Assembly: GCA_938021455.1 (NCBI GenBank) | Contig: CALIGP010000322.1 | Coordinates: 1 to 41,080 of the forward strand | Reading direction: 5' to 3' | DNA from: an uncultured Lewinella sp. | GTDB taxonomy: Bacteria; Bacteroidota; Bacteroidia; Chitinophagales; Saprospiraceae | DNA: 41,080 nt | In this document: one piece after another, positions 9,265 through 17,782 of the stretch | Layout of the letters: the number at the start of each line of letters is the position of its first letter | Numbering within the stretch: the first letter of the stretch is position 1 | Notes under the pieces: model-generated | Database searches by the model: none | The model's input: the letters and a program-made list of their open reading frames with translations, nothing else | Told to the model about the DNA's origin: nothing | Made by a program: the position numbers and the translations under genes

Positions 9265-10179
9265 ATGAGTATCGAACGAGTTAAAATATCTCCTTCAGGC
9301 CCTTCACTATCAAGGCTGGTAGCCGGTACCATGACTTGGGGGGAATGGGGAGTAGACTACTCCGCCAGTAAGATGGCTGAGCTTATTGGACATTGCCTCG
9401 ATCTTGGTATAACGACTTTCGACCATGCGGATATTTATGGGCATTACTCAACCGAGGAAACTTTCGGTGAAGCCCTTAACCAACTCGGCACCAGCGTCCG
9501 CGCCCAAATGCAATTGGTAACGAAATGCGGCATTAACCTGAAGACCCACCGTCGGCCGGATATCCGGGTGAAGAGTTACGACAGTAGCCGCGAGCACATC
9601 ATTGCTTCTACGGAACGGAGTCTGAAGAACTTGCAGACAGACTATATCGACTTGCTGCTCATTCACCGGCCTGATCCGCTCATGCAACCCGCAGAAGTTG
9701 CGGAAGCCTTCCAGCAACTGAAAGAAACAGGGAAGGTTCGTCACTTTGGGGTGAGCAATTTTACCCCCAGCCAGTTTGAGCTATTGGCGGATTGTACTTC
9801 ACTGGTAACCAATCAAGTAGAGTGTAATCCGCTTCACGTCGATTGCCTCTTTGATGGCACTTTTGATCAGTTACTAACAGCGGATATCCGGCCCATGATC
9901 TGGAGTCCAATTGGTGGAGCGAAATACTTTAACGGAGAAGGTACCACGGTCTTGCGCTTGCGGGATGCCGTCCAAACGCTCTCGGCTAAGTACGATAATG
10001 TTGGGGAAGATGTTGTTCTTCTCGCCTGGCTACTTCAGCATCCGGTTGGCTGTCATCCTGTTCTGGGGACGACCAAACCCGAACGCTTACAAAAGGCCAA
10101 ACTTGCGCTGGAATTAAAATTAGACCGCCAGGATTGGTTTACTATTCTGGAAGCAGGCCGTGGTCATGAAGTGGCGTAA
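9265..10179 (+). CDS. Aldo/keto reductase (YdhF-like)
   Basis: 304 residues, close to family length for a TIM-barrel NADPH-dependent oxidoreductase. The catalytic tetrad can be read as D53 and Y58 (TFDHADIYG), K87 (LVTKCG) and H134 (DYIDLLLIHRPDP), followed by the family block HFGVSNFTPSQFELL and a late WSPIGGAKYF. It probably reduces an aldehyde or ketone in the cytoplasm, physiological substrate unknown. It is followed 23 bases later by a gamma-carbonic anhydrase-like gene. Neither gene looks like part of the NRPS cluster or the glycan locus. Confidence 0.9.
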   Translation: MSIERVKISPSGPSLSRLVAGTMTWGEWGVDYSASKMAELIGHCLDLGITTFDHADIYGHYSTEETFGEALNQLGTSVRAQMQLVTKCGINLKTHRRPDIRVKSYDSSREHIIASTERSLKNLQTDYIDLLLIHRPDPLMQPAEVAEAFQQLKETGKVRHFGVSNFTPSQFELLADCTSLVTNQVECNPLHVDCLFDGTFDQLLTADIRPMIWSPIGGAKYFNGEGTTVLRLRDAVQTLSAKYDNVGEDVVLLAWLLQHPVGCHPVLGTTKPERLQKAKLALELKLDRQDWFTILEAGRGHEVA

Positions 10180-10202
10180 TTCGTAAAATTAATCTATCCA
10201 TT

Positions 10203-10715
10203 ATGCTCCTGATTCCTGTTCGTGGTCACACCCCAACTTATGGGGAGGACTGCTTTATTGCTGAAAATGCTACCCTGATTGGAGAACTGACGATGGGAGA
10301 TAACTGCTCGGTCTGGTTCACCGCCGTCATTCGTGCCGACGTGAACGCCATCACCATCGGTGATCGGGTCAACATTCAGGATGGTGCTTGTATCCACTGC
10401 ACCTACGAGCGGGCGGCGACAACGATCGGTAATGACGTTAGTATCGGTCATCGCGCTATTGTGCACGGCTGTGTTATACATGATTCCGTATTAATCGGAA
10501 TGGGGGCCATTGTGATGGATGATGCCGTAGTAGAATCTAACGTTATCATTGGCGCTGGCGCGGTCGTTCCTGCCGGGATGCGTTGTGAGGCGAATTCTGT
10601 CTACGCTGGCGTACCGGCCAAAAAGATCAAAGACCTTGCCCCGGAGCAGCGGGCGGATACAATTGAGCGGATTGCAGGGGCTTATTTGAAGTATGCTGGT
10701 TGGTTTATAAAGTAG
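10203..10715 (+). CDS. Gamma-carbonic anhydrase family protein (YrdA/PaaY-like)
   Basis: 170 residues of left-handed beta-helix hexapeptide repeats (for example ATLIGELTMGDNCSVWFTAV, then TIGDRVNIQDG). The three zinc-ligand histidines of the family are present: H65 in CIHCTYERA, and H83 and H88 in SIGHRAIVHGC. The end (YAGVPAKKIKDL) is typical. Members are trimeric zinc proteins; some hydrate CO2, others act as thioesterases or have no known activity, so catalysis cannot be stated from sequence alone. It is cytoplasmic and probably co-transcribed with the upstream aldo/keto reductase gene. Confidence 0.9.
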   Translation: MLLIPVRGHTPTYGEDCFIAENATLIGELTMGDNCSVWFTAVIRADVNAITIGDRVNIQDGACIHCTYERAATTIGNDVSIGHRAIVHGCVIHDSVLIGMGAIVMDDAVVESNVIIGAGAVVPAGMRCEANSVYAGVPAKKIKDLAPEQRADTIERIAGAYLKYAGWFIK

Positions 10716-10758
10716 TCGGCTCTTCTATTGTATTTTGAAATAAACTTATGTTCTGCAA

Positions 10759-11697
10759 ATGGATTACACTATACTTCATAACTCCGGCGGGTTTCATGGG
10801 CATCAATTAAAAGACTACTTTGGTGGAGTTGCGGCGGCTAAAATTATGGGTTTAAGGTATACTTACACTCCATACAATTATCTCGACTTTTTTGGCATCA
10901 ATGAAGGGGAACCCCGGTCAAGTGTCTTGAAAAGAAGCCTTCCGTTCTTGCACCAGCGAATTTCCGGCCCGTTTTGGGATGGATTTGAGACTTATACGGA
11001 TTTTAAGAAGTATATGGATAAGGAGCTTGAAAAAAAGCAAAGTGACCGGTTAATTATTTTTGAAAAAGCCTTCAGGGTACACCCCCATCAAGCAAGACAA
11101 TGGTTTGCGGCTGGGTTGATCGAACGTGATGTGTTTCACGAAATTGTGCAGGAGACAAGTGCAAAGTACCGGCAGAAGCATCAGCTCTTAGCTAAAAAAA
11201 AGGAGGGAGATGTGATAGAAGTCGCCATGCACATCAGTCGTGGCGTAGACTTTAATCGGGTTGCCTTCCCTGAGCATTTTGAAAACCCTTACAACGTTAG
11301 GTATATGTTTGGGATGGACTATTTCGTCCGTATATATCAACAGGTTAAAAGCGCGATCCAAGATCGAAAAATACACTTTTCAATATACACCGAAGAACGT
11401 AATTCGGAGGATATCGTTACTGCGTTCAAAGATAAAGAGGATGTGACTCTTAACGTTGGTTGTAATCGTGGAAAACCCGATAAAGGACTTATTGAGAACA
11501 TCTTTCGAGCGTTTGTGGAGGCGGATTTATTAGTCAGCTGCAATAGTTCTTTTTCCACGATGGCAGTATTCTTTAGAGGAGACAAGCCTACGATCTACCA
11601 CCCTCATTTACACATGGATGATCTACCAGAATGGCCCTATCTGAAGACGGATGTTGAGGGTTTTTTTTCAGCAGAACGATTGATTGATAAACTATAA
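10759..11697 (+). CDS. Putative glycosyltransferase, fucosyltransferase-like GT-B fold
   Basis: 312 residues, no signal peptide or membrane segment. I do not recognise a named family with certainty. Two features recall the NodZ / alpha-1,2-fucosyltransferase group: AMHISRGVDF (H158, R161, D164), in the position of the GDP-fucose-binding H-x-R-R-G-D loop, and a C-terminal block ADLLVSCNSSFSTMAVFFRG, which resembles their donor-site segment before a conserved phosphate-contacting loop. The N-terminus (LHNSGGFHGHQLKDYFGGVA) looks like a nucleotide-sugar transferase start. The gene opens the AT-rich tailoring-type region and ends 166 bases before a convergent acyltransferase gene. It could modify a surface glycan or the NRPS product. 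Confidence 0.45.
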   Translation: MDYTILHNSGGFHGHQLKDYFGGVAAAKIMGLRYTYTPYNYLDFFGINEGEPRSSVLKRSLPFLHQRISGPFWDGFETYTDFKKYMDKELEKKQSDRLIIFEKAFRVHPHQARQWFAAGLIERDVFHEIVQETSAKYRQKHQLLAKKKEGDVIEVAMHISRGVDFNRVAFPEHFENPYNVRYMFGMDYFVRIYQQVKSAIQDRKIHFSIYTEERNSEDIVTAFKDKEDVTLNVGCNRGKPDKGLIENIFRAFVEADLLVSCNSSFSTMAVFFRGDKPTIYHPHLHMDDLPEWPYLKTDVEGFFSAERLIDKL

Positions 11698-11721
11698 AAA
11701 AAACTCTCAACATAGAGAGTT
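11694..11721 (-). terminator. Intrinsic terminator of the acyltransferase gene
   Basis: Arms AACTCTC (11702-11708) and GAGAGTT (11715-11721) with a six-base loop form a perfect 7-bp stem. On the minus strand it is followed by eight T (complement of 11696-11703). It lies 143 bases past the acyltransferase stop and abuts the end of the convergent glycosyltransferase gene. Confidence 0.6.
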
Positions 11722-11863
11722 ACTGATCCCATACGGGAATGAAAATTCGGCCGTGGTGAATTACGATACGCGTAATTCGTTGCCGCGCAGCGGTCCGAGG
11801 GTTCTTGACGACTACCAATTGATTAAGGTTGGAATTCGCTCAGTGGTTACGCTAAATACTGGT

Positions 11864-12967
11864 TTATTTGGCAGGTGTTGTATGTTCTTTCAGACCATTT
11901 TGGGAAAGGTATATCTTAGAAAGAGGCTTTTCAATCAATAAGAAAGTTATTGTTGATACAGCTATTGTAATCGCCAAAAAAAGATAGATTTTGAGCTCCT
12001 GAGGTATTAGTGCCCTGTCAACATAGGACAAGATAGGAAGATGGAACAAGTAAGCGCTAAAGCTGATTTTCCCTAAGAATCGTAAAGGTGTAATGCTAGC
12101 TAATTTTTTCAGCCAACCGTAACCATATGTTGTAGACAATAATACGATCGCCCACAAGACAGCGTATGGAGTGTAAAAAAGAGGTAAATGTAGATTAAAA
12201 GTAAAGCCAAAAACTTTTTTAAAGTAATAAGGTACCGTCAAAAGGATAGCGAAAAAAGAGGCGAACCCTACAATATCTATTTTTTTTGACCCCGCATATA
12301 TTGAAATGTTATTTTTATAGAGGAGTTCGTAAACTGAAATAGAAGTTCCAACCATAAAAATGGGTAGAAATCGAAAAGTTGAGATCGATGAGAACTTAAG
12401 AAGTACTCCCGAAAAGACAGAAAGGGTAATGATTGACAGGAAAAAAAATAATATTTTGTTCTTTTCCCACTTAAAGTACTTATGACAAATCCACATTATG
12501 AATGGTGAAATTAGATAGTACTTAAACTCAACGGGGATTGACCAGTATATTCCTTTTCCTTCTACCAAGAAAAGATGCTTCAGAACATCTTTAAAGCCAT
12601 TAATGACAGATTTTTCCCCAAAGGAAACTAGTAGCCAACTAACAAGTAGAGAGAGGAAAAACAGTGGGAAAATTCGCAGAAACCTTCTAAGAAGATAATT
12701 CGTCCAATAATAGAAAGAAAATTTGTTTGACATGAACGCCAAGGCAATTTGGCGATCTAGTAAGTAGGCAGATAATACAAAAAAAAGATAGACACCCATT
12801 TTCCCAATTCTCCGAAGGTCGAAAAATTCGTGGATGAATATGTCCTCATGACTGGAGTGAGAAAGTAGGACCAAAAGAACAGCTATGCCCCTTAATCCAT
12901 CGAGAGACTTATTGTACAACGGTTTGTTGTCGGTAGAAAAAAAAGCCTGGTTTATGTTTTTTAACAT
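11864..12967 (-). CDS. Acyltransferase 3 family membrane protein (OafA-like)
   Basis: 367 residues with about ten hydrophobic helices. The family N-terminus is clear: SLDGLRGIAVLLVLLSHSS with the catalytic-type His at the end of the first helix, and RRFLRIFPLFFLSLL with the conserved arginines of the R-x-x-R region. These proteins move acetyl or other acyl groups onto sugars or lipids at the inner membrane. The gene is isolated on the minus strand and very AT-rich compared with the flanking NRPS and SusC genes, which suggests transfer. It may acylate an envelope glycan or decorate the NRPS glycoside; the sequence does not decide. Confidence 0.88.
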   Translation of the reverse strand: MLKNINQAFFSTDNKPLYNKSLDGLRGIAVLLVLLSHSSHEDIFIHEFFDLRRIGKMGVYLFFVLSAYLLDRQIALAFMSNKFSFYYWTNYLLRRFLRIFPLFFLSLLVSWLLVSFGEKSVINGFKDVLKHLFLVEGKGIYWSIPVEFKYYLISPFIMWICHKYFKWEKNKILFFFLSIITLSVFSGVLLKFSSISTFRFLPIFMVGTSISVYELLYKNNISIYAGSKKIDIVGFASFFAILLTVPYYFKKVFGFTFNLHLPLFYTPYAVLWAIVLLSTTYGYGWLKKLASITPLRFLGKISFSAYLFHLPILSYVDRALIPQELKIYLFLAITIAVSTITFLLIEKPLSKIYLSQNGLKEHTTPAK

Positions 12968-13347
12968 ATGGTCATTGTGAAAAGCGTATGGTCACGATCA
13001 TAGTATCATCCAATAATGTTTCGTGTAGGTCAAATTTGCGGATGAGACTTCATCTAATCTTAATCCTCTGGGCTGCTTACGCTATTCTTTTTGTCTTATT
13101 TTTTTGCCAGAAAGCTGATTTTAGACGTGCTCAAAAGAATATTCATTGCTCCGGAGGAATAACTTTGTTGTGTTCCATAATGAGTAAGGTTAAATTATTA
13201 TACTACTGTATGCTTTATTACCGATTTTGAGCTGGAAATTGGATGTAAAGTCGTAAATTTGAGGAGTTGTAATTGGTTCAACAAAATACTAAAAATTTAA
13301 GTGTTGAGCTATGCCTTCAGAGCCATAAATGAAAGGTAATAGAAAAT
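12968..13347. other. Divergent intergenic region before the dehydrogenase homologue
   Basis: 380 AT-rich bases. A short hydrophobic frame (12988-13230) occurs but has no family likeness and no convincing start, so I do not call it a gene. The stretch most likely holds promoters for the acyltransferase (leftward) and the dehydrogenase homologue (rightward). Confidence 0.5.
13226..13261 (+). promoter_or_regulatory. Candidate Bacteroidota-type promoter
   Basis: TAAATTTG at 13254-13261 is an exact TAnnTTTG -7 box, 86 bases before the ATG at 13348. A TTTG at 13226-13229 could be the -33 element, but the 24-base gap is longer than the usual spacing of about 19-21. The -7 match is seen; the function is inferred. 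Confidence 0.35.
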
Positions 13348-14241
13348 ATGAAATTTAACAAAATTGTATTAGTCGATGAAACGGGATTGAAAAGTTGGGC
13401 TATTGAAGAATTGCAGAAGTTTTCACTAGCGAAAATAAGTGTTTATAGTGGCTACCCGAATACAGAGGCCGAGTTGGTGAAAAGAATCGGAGGTGCTGAA
13501 TGTATGTTTGTTTCATGGCATACTCAAGTCACGGAAACAGTGATGAAGAGCTGTCCGAATCTCAAATATGTTGGCATGTGTTGTAGCCTATATGATGAAT
13601 CATCAGCTAACGTAGATATAAAATACGCGAATGCAAATAATATTGTGGTTAACGGTATCCGAGATTATGGAGATGAAGGGGTGGTAGAATTTGTTCTCTC
13701 GGAATTGATAAGGCTGCTAAAGGGGCTGGGAGAGAATCAATGGAAAAATTCACCGGTTGAATTAACTAACCGGAAAATTGGAATAATAGGAATGGGGGCC
13801 ACGGGTAAAATGCTTGCTAAAGCTTTATTAGCGTTCCAAGTGAATGTGTATTACTTTGACCGGAATAGAGGGCTAGATGTAGAAGAAGCAGGAATCATAT
13901 ATTTGCCGCTAAGGCAATTACTCTCTTCGTGTGAAATTGTATCGACCCATCTCCCAAAGAATACCAGATTGATAGATGGCAATCTTTTTTCTGACCTTGG
14001 AGAAGGTAAAATACTGATCAATACTTCCTTGGGTTTGACCTTCGATAAAAGTAGCTTTTTAGAGTGGATAGAAAGGGTTGGAAACTATGCTATTTTTGAT
14101 GATTGTGGAGTGTCAGGGCATTATGATGATTTTAGCAAGTACAGTCAAATCGTAACAAATGATAAAGTAGCAGGATGGACAGCGGAGGCAAAAGAAAGAT
14201 TGTCGAAAAAAGTAATTGAGCAATTACAGAAGTACAATTAG
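13348..14241 (+). CDS. D-2-hydroxyacid dehydrogenase homologue lacking catalytic residues
   Basis: 297 residues with the two-domain layout of the family: VEFVLSELIRLLKGL helix, then the NAD fold with GIIGMGATGKMLAKAL (GxGxxG at 148-153) and an acidic D171 ending the second strand, so it should bind NAD. The three catalytic residues of the family are not found. The usual N-x-x-R-G block reads NTSLG, with L228 in place of Arg. The Glu region reads FDDCGVSGHYDD. The TPH block reads TNDKVAG. It is probably a pseudoenzyme or a re-purposed NAD-binding protein. It precedes two sulfotransferase genes on the same strand (27-base gap) in an AT-rich region. Confidence 0.75.
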   Translation: MKFNKIVLVDETGLKSWAIEELQKFSLAKISVYSGYPNTEAELVKRIGGAECMFVSWHTQVTETVMKSCPNLKYVGMCCSLYDESSANVDIKYANANNIVVNGIRDYGDEGVVEFVLSELIRLLKGLGENQWKNSPVELTNRKIGIIGMGATGKMLAKALLAFQVNVYYFDRNRGLDVEEAGIIYLPLRQLLSSCEIVSTHLPKNTRLIDGNLFSDLGEGKILINTSLGLTFDKSSFLEWIERVGNYAIFDDCGVSGHYDDFSKYSQIVTNDKVAGWTAEAKERLSKKVIEQLQKYN

Positions 14242-14268
14242 GTGTAAAGACAGTAGTTAAATTTACCT

Positions 14269-15030
14269 ATGGAAAAGCCTACCAATTTTTTCAGCGCATT
14301 AAGATTTCCTGGGCGTTTGCTAAAGGCAAAATCCTTCGTCTTTATTGTTTCGGCTCAGCGCTCAGGGTCTACCTTATTAAAGGCACTTTTGGCGGTTGCG
14401 CCTGATGTTTCTCATCTGCCAGAGGTTCCTTTTCACCTCTACGGGAGTCGTTCTGCATGGCAGTTGAAGACGCTATCTGATAAGCCCATTATTGTTTTGA
14501 AAAAGCCATCGTGGCCAGATGAGTTCAACTACCCACAGATACCTTCCATAGGGCCACAGAAAATCTTGTTACTAATTCGGCATCCCTACGAAACACTTGT
14601 TTCAACCGGTAAAATGTATGAAGCAATGGATTCGGATTTTTGGCAAAAGTGGGACTATGAAAATATGCTGTATGACTACTGGTTGCCTACCTATGAAGGA
14701 ATATTGGCCCGGAATCTACAACTTCAGCCAAATGTTTGTATCATTCGTTATGAAGCCTTAGTGAGTAAACCAATTGAGTATACTTCAGAGCTATTTCGAT
14801 TTATTGGTAGTAAGCAAAAAAAAGGAACAAATACTTACCTGAAGCGATCAGAAAACTGGACTTTTATGAAGGACGACGGTAGCGATCGGATTAATTCTTT
14901 AAAGGTTCAATCCAATCTCCTGCCAAGAGATAATGAGCAGTTACTTAATTTGTTAAGGAATGAGCCGCGTGTTTCTGCTGTGTTAAGCCAATATGGGTAC
15001 AAACTTGATGAAAATAATAAAGCGATATGA
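14269..15030 (+). CDS. Sulfotransferase (PAPS-dependent), type 1/3 family
   Basis: 253 residues. The 5'-phosphosulfate loop is FIVSAQRSGSTLLKALL with R31-S-G-S-T35, and the 3'-phosphate site is LLLIRHPYETLVSTGK (R-H-P and the following Ser). Length fits small bacterial sulfotransferases. It transfers sulfate from PAPS to a hydroxyl or amine of an unknown acceptor, in the cytoplasm. The stop overlaps the next sulfotransferase start by four bases (ATGA at 15027-15030), indicating translational coupling. Lying next to the NRPS and its glycosyltransferase, it could sulfate that product; a surface glycan is the alternative. Confidence 0.85.
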   Translation: MEKPTNFFSALRFPGRLLKAKSFVFIVSAQRSGSTLLKALLAVAPDVSHLPEVPFHLYGSRSAWQLKTLSDKPIIVLKKPSWPDEFNYPQIPSIGPQKILLLIRHPYETLVSTGKMYEAMDSDFWQKWDYENMLYDYWLPTYEGILARNLQLQPNVCIIRYEALVSKPIEYTSELFRFIGSKQKKGTNTYLKRSENWTFMKDDGSDRINSLKVQSNLLPRDNEQLLNLLRNEPRVSAVLSQYGYKLDENNKAI

Positions 15031-15785
15031 TCTCTTACCCTCATCGATGTATTTTTATTCATATCCCAAAAAATGGAGGCGCAAGTATTGAACGATTAAT
15101 CTGGTCAGAAAAGGAAAGGACCGTAGATAACCTTTGGATGGGGATGATATCGAGTCAGCGAAATAAGTATCAGACTGGTGCGCTACAACATTTATTTGCT
15201 CGTAACGTCATGAAAGAAGTGGGCGAAGATGTCTATAACGATTACTTCACCTTTTCTATGGTTCGAAACCCTTGGGACCGGGTTGTGTCCCAGTACATCT
15301 ATCTGTTTAAAAGACCTAGTCTACAAGCGTTTTTGGGAGCCGATCACAAAACCTCTTTTCCTGAGTATCTGGAATTGATTGCCCGGAAGCCCCACGTGCA
15401 TTGGCAACCTCAATACTTGTTCCTGACCGATGATGCAGGGAGTTCTATCGTAGATTATATCGGCCGTTTTGAAGATTTTGAAACGTCGATAAAAGAGATG
15501 ATGATTAGAATTTGTGGAGAACCAAAACGCCCGAATGGTGATCCCCTTAATATTCCACACGTGAATAAGAGTAAAAGAGTTGGTTATTGGATGTATTATG
15601 ACGACGAGACCAGGAACGCAGTTGCCGAACTGTATAAAGAAGATATTCTGCGATATGAATACACGTTTAATGAGTCAGCTTACCGTACCCGGTCTAAACA
15701 ATTACCATTTCCCGTGAGCCGTGAAAATCCTGATTCTTTGACGCGTCGTCTGGTTAGGAAAGTCAAAAAAAAGTTTTCGTGGTAA
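15027..15785 (+). CDS. Sulfotransferase family 2-like protein
   Basis: 252 residues. The start CIFIHIPKNGGASIERL (P-K-N/T-G-G-x-S) is the PAPS loop of the HNK-1/chondroitin/heparan 2-O-type carbohydrate sulfotransferases, and FSMVRNPWDRVVSQY is their 3'-phosphate block; IGRFEDFE is also typical. These enzymes usually sulfate sugars. Two different sulfotransferases side by side with a four-base overlap suggest two positions on one acceptor. The 3' end overlaps the convergent phosphopantetheinyl transferase gene by 23 bases, with basic residues (RKVKKKFSW) closing the protein. Confidence 0.88.
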   Translation: MISYPHRCIFIHIPKNGGASIERLIWSEKERTVDNLWMGMISSQRNKYQTGALQHLFARNVMKEVGEDVYNDYFTFSMVRNPWDRVVSQYIYLFKRPSLQAFLGADHKTSFPEYLELIARKPHVHWQPQYLFLTDDAGSSIVDYIGRFEDFETSIKEMMIRICGEPKRPNGDPLNIPHVNKSKRVGYWMYYDDETRNAVAELYKEDILRYEYTFNESAYRTRSKQLPFPVSRENPDSLTRRLVRKVKKKFSW

Positions 15786-16410
15786 AACCTTGCAGACGTT
15801 GTTGCTCTGCGGAGCTGTGCAGACAATAATGACAGATATAATCAGCGGATATTTTAAGTGGTACTGAGAACCAGTCTGTTTCTTGAATCAGAATCGATTT
15901 TCCCAATGTGTCGATTTGTTTCGCATCGAGATAGAACCCACGACCATCAGCTTTCATTGCAGCCTCCTTTTTCGTCCAAACATCAAAGAATTTAATATTT
16001 CGCACCTTACCTATGCCAATATGATTAGCTTCCTGCGGCGTGAAGACCCGACTAAATTCCAGTGGTTCGATATCTCGGACCTTCTCAATATCAATTCCTA
16101 TTCGGGGGGCGTTCGTTAATGCTGCGATCACGATACCGTCAGAGTGGGAAATGTTGAAATCTCCGGGAACGTCGATTGATGGCCGACCGTATTGATCCGA
16201 ATTGTAGGTGGCTAGTCGCCCGGGGGGGATTCCATTCATGATGAGGAGCTGCCTTAGGAGTAGCTTCCCAAGCAGGCCCGCCTGGCGGTCCTGCCAACGA
16301 ATATATCTTTTAAAACTGCCGTGGAATTGTTCTGGAAGTAGTTTTTCAAGACGAGAAAATAGCTCCGGAGAAAGTTGTTCGTTGTTTGAGATGTAAATGA
16401 TATCAACCAT
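15763..16410 (-). CDS. 4'-phosphopantetheinyl transferase (Sfp type)
   Basis: 215 residues with all Sfp-family motifs: NISHSDGIV (P2), GIDIEKVRDI with metal ligands D107 and E109, and FFDVWTKKEAAMKADGRGF with W145, K148 and E149. It converts the apo carrier domains of the cluster to holo form using coenzyme A. It is the last gene of the leftward NRPS unit, four bases after the glycosyltransferase gene, so it is clearly part of the cluster. A second, divergent transferase closes the other side at 37927-38592. Confidence 0.95.
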   Translation of the reverse strand: MVDIIYISNNEQLSPELFSRLEKLLPEQFHGSFKRYIRWQDRQAGLLGKLLLRQLLIMNGIPPGRLATYNSDQYGRPSIDVPGDFNISHSDGIVIAALTNAPRIGIDIEKVRDIEPLEFSRVFTPQEANHIGIGKVRNIKFFDVWTKKEAAMKADGRGFYLDAKQIDTLGKSILIQETDWFSVPLKISADYICHYCLHSSAEQQRLQGFTTKTFF

Positions 16411-16414
16411 TATT

Positions 16415-17782
16415 TTAAATTGACTGCGTGTTTTTTTTAACCGCAGTATTTACCAAGTCAATTAAGCGTTGGCGGACCGGTTTTGAGTAGCTCCTTTCTC
16501 GAGCGTTAGCTACTTTTTCTTTATAGATAGGATTATTAAGTACTTCGCTTATGTCCTGATGAATTAAAATAGGTGTGGTTTTTTTGCGGTCGCCCATTAC
16601 CCCCAATTGATGATAGGCCATGCGAACGGCGCAACCATTCTGGTCGTATTTTTCTCCAGAATAGAGTACCATAGGCACCTCGCAGATAATGCATTCGTTG
16701 ATGGTGTTGATGCCCGCATGGTTCAGGGAACAATCCGTGTGCCGTAAGACCTCAAGTTGAGGTAGCCAGGAGAAAATGAATGTGTTGTCGGGAAGTTCCT
16801 GTTGACGGAGTTGGTCTGGATGGCCACCTAATGCGATGACGAGTATCCAGTTCGGTTCATGTGCGCAAGCCTCAATTACCTTCTGCAAGAAATTACCGTT
16901 TCCCCCGGCCATCGTACTGACCGAGCAATAAATCAGTTTAGAGCCACTGACTTGCTTCTTTGCGTAAATTTCCGACAGTTTATTCTTAATACTTGGAAGA
17001 TCAGGATGATAATCTTGTCTCTTTTCAAAGACCATTGGACCGAGGTAATGGTGGTTAGCCGGGATTTTATGTGGCAACTCTAACGTTTCATCGGTAAAAT
17101 GAAGAATGGGAATTCCGGTAAAAGTAAATGGGCTTGGCCAGTTGTAATATTCAAGTGAGCTAAGGGGGAAACCAATCTGATTAGCATAGTACAGTAATAA
17201 GCTCCTCCGGTCAGTTCCTGCAGTAAGTACTCTACGTTTCAGGTATAGTTTTCGAAACTGTTTTTGGCGTTGCCGCCAGCTGTCCTCAATCTTTTCATTA
17301 TCAACCTGGGGTATCATTAAGGTAGAAATCAAAGGAAGCCCCTTAGCATACTGTCCGTTGAACCACTGACTTATAAGTAGTAAAGGATGCCCCGAGACGT
17401 AAGTGGTGAAAATGTACTCGTGGCACTCGATATCAATCAGGACAAGGTCTGGTTGGAGAGTATCGAGCGTTTTAAGGAATGGTGCTTGCCCAAGCTGTTC
17501 AAGTCCTATTGCCCGACGTTTTTTGGCGTTAATGTAGGTAGAAAGCAAGGTTGAAATACGTTTCAGGATGTCTCCTCCAGGAGTTGGGGGGGCTACGGGG
17601 TCCTTATGCCACTGCGCGAGAGGTAAATAACGGAAGCCTTGCTTTTCTACTTTTTCCTGAGTATCTAACAAGGTGGTATAAGTAACTCCGTGTCCTTCTG
17701 CTTGTAAACGCTGTATCAGCTCGAAGGAGGAATTAAGAATGCCGGAAAACCCAGAGCAGATTAAGAGGATTTTTGCCATCAT
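16415..17782 (-). CDS. UDP-glycosyltransferase-like (GT1 / MGT type)
   Basis: 455 residues in a GT-B fold. The N-terminus ILLICSGFSGILNSSFELIQ is the acceptor-domain start of macrolide-glycosyltransferase-like enzymes. The C-terminal donor block HTDCSLNHAGINTINECI, followed by EVPMVLYSGEKYDQNG, is the UGT signature region (H-x-G-x-N-T, then the D/E-Q pair binding the sugar). GT1 enzymes of this kind glycosylate small molecules, including peptides and polyketides. The start overlaps the end of the NRPS C-T-TE gene by four bases, so it is translationally coupled to the assembly line and most likely glycosylates its product. Confidence 0.9.
   Translation of the reverse strand: MMAKILLICSGFSGILNSSFELIQRLQAEGHGVTYTTLLDTQEKVEKQGFRYLPLAQWHKDPVAPPTPGGDILKRISTLLSTYINAKKRRAIGLEQLGQAPFLKTLDTLQPDLVLIDIECHEYIFTTYVSGHPLLLISQWFNGQYAKGLPLISTLMIPQVDNEKIEDSWRQRQKQFRKLYLKRRVLTAGTDRRSLLLYYANQIGFPLSSLEYYNWPSPFTFTGIPILHFTDETLELPHKIPANHHYLGPMVFEKRQDYHPDLPSIKNKLSEIYAKKQVSGSKLIYCSVSTMAGGNGNFLQKVIEACAHEPNWILVIALGGHPDQLRQQELPDNTFIFSWLPQLEVLRHTDCSLNHAGINTINECIICEVPMVLYSGEKYDQNGCAVRMAYHQLGVMGDRKKTTPILIHQDISEVLNNPIYKEKVANARERSYSKPVRQRLIDLVNTAVKKNTQSI

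Noticed and set aside
11684..11941. 85-codon plus-strand frame after the glycosyltransferase
   Set aside because: It overlaps the end of the acyltransferase gene and contains its terminator; the translation has no recognisable pattern.
12988..13230. 80-codon hydrophobic plus-strand frame
   Set aside because: No convincing start or family likeness, in an AT-rich divergent spacer where such frames arise by chance.
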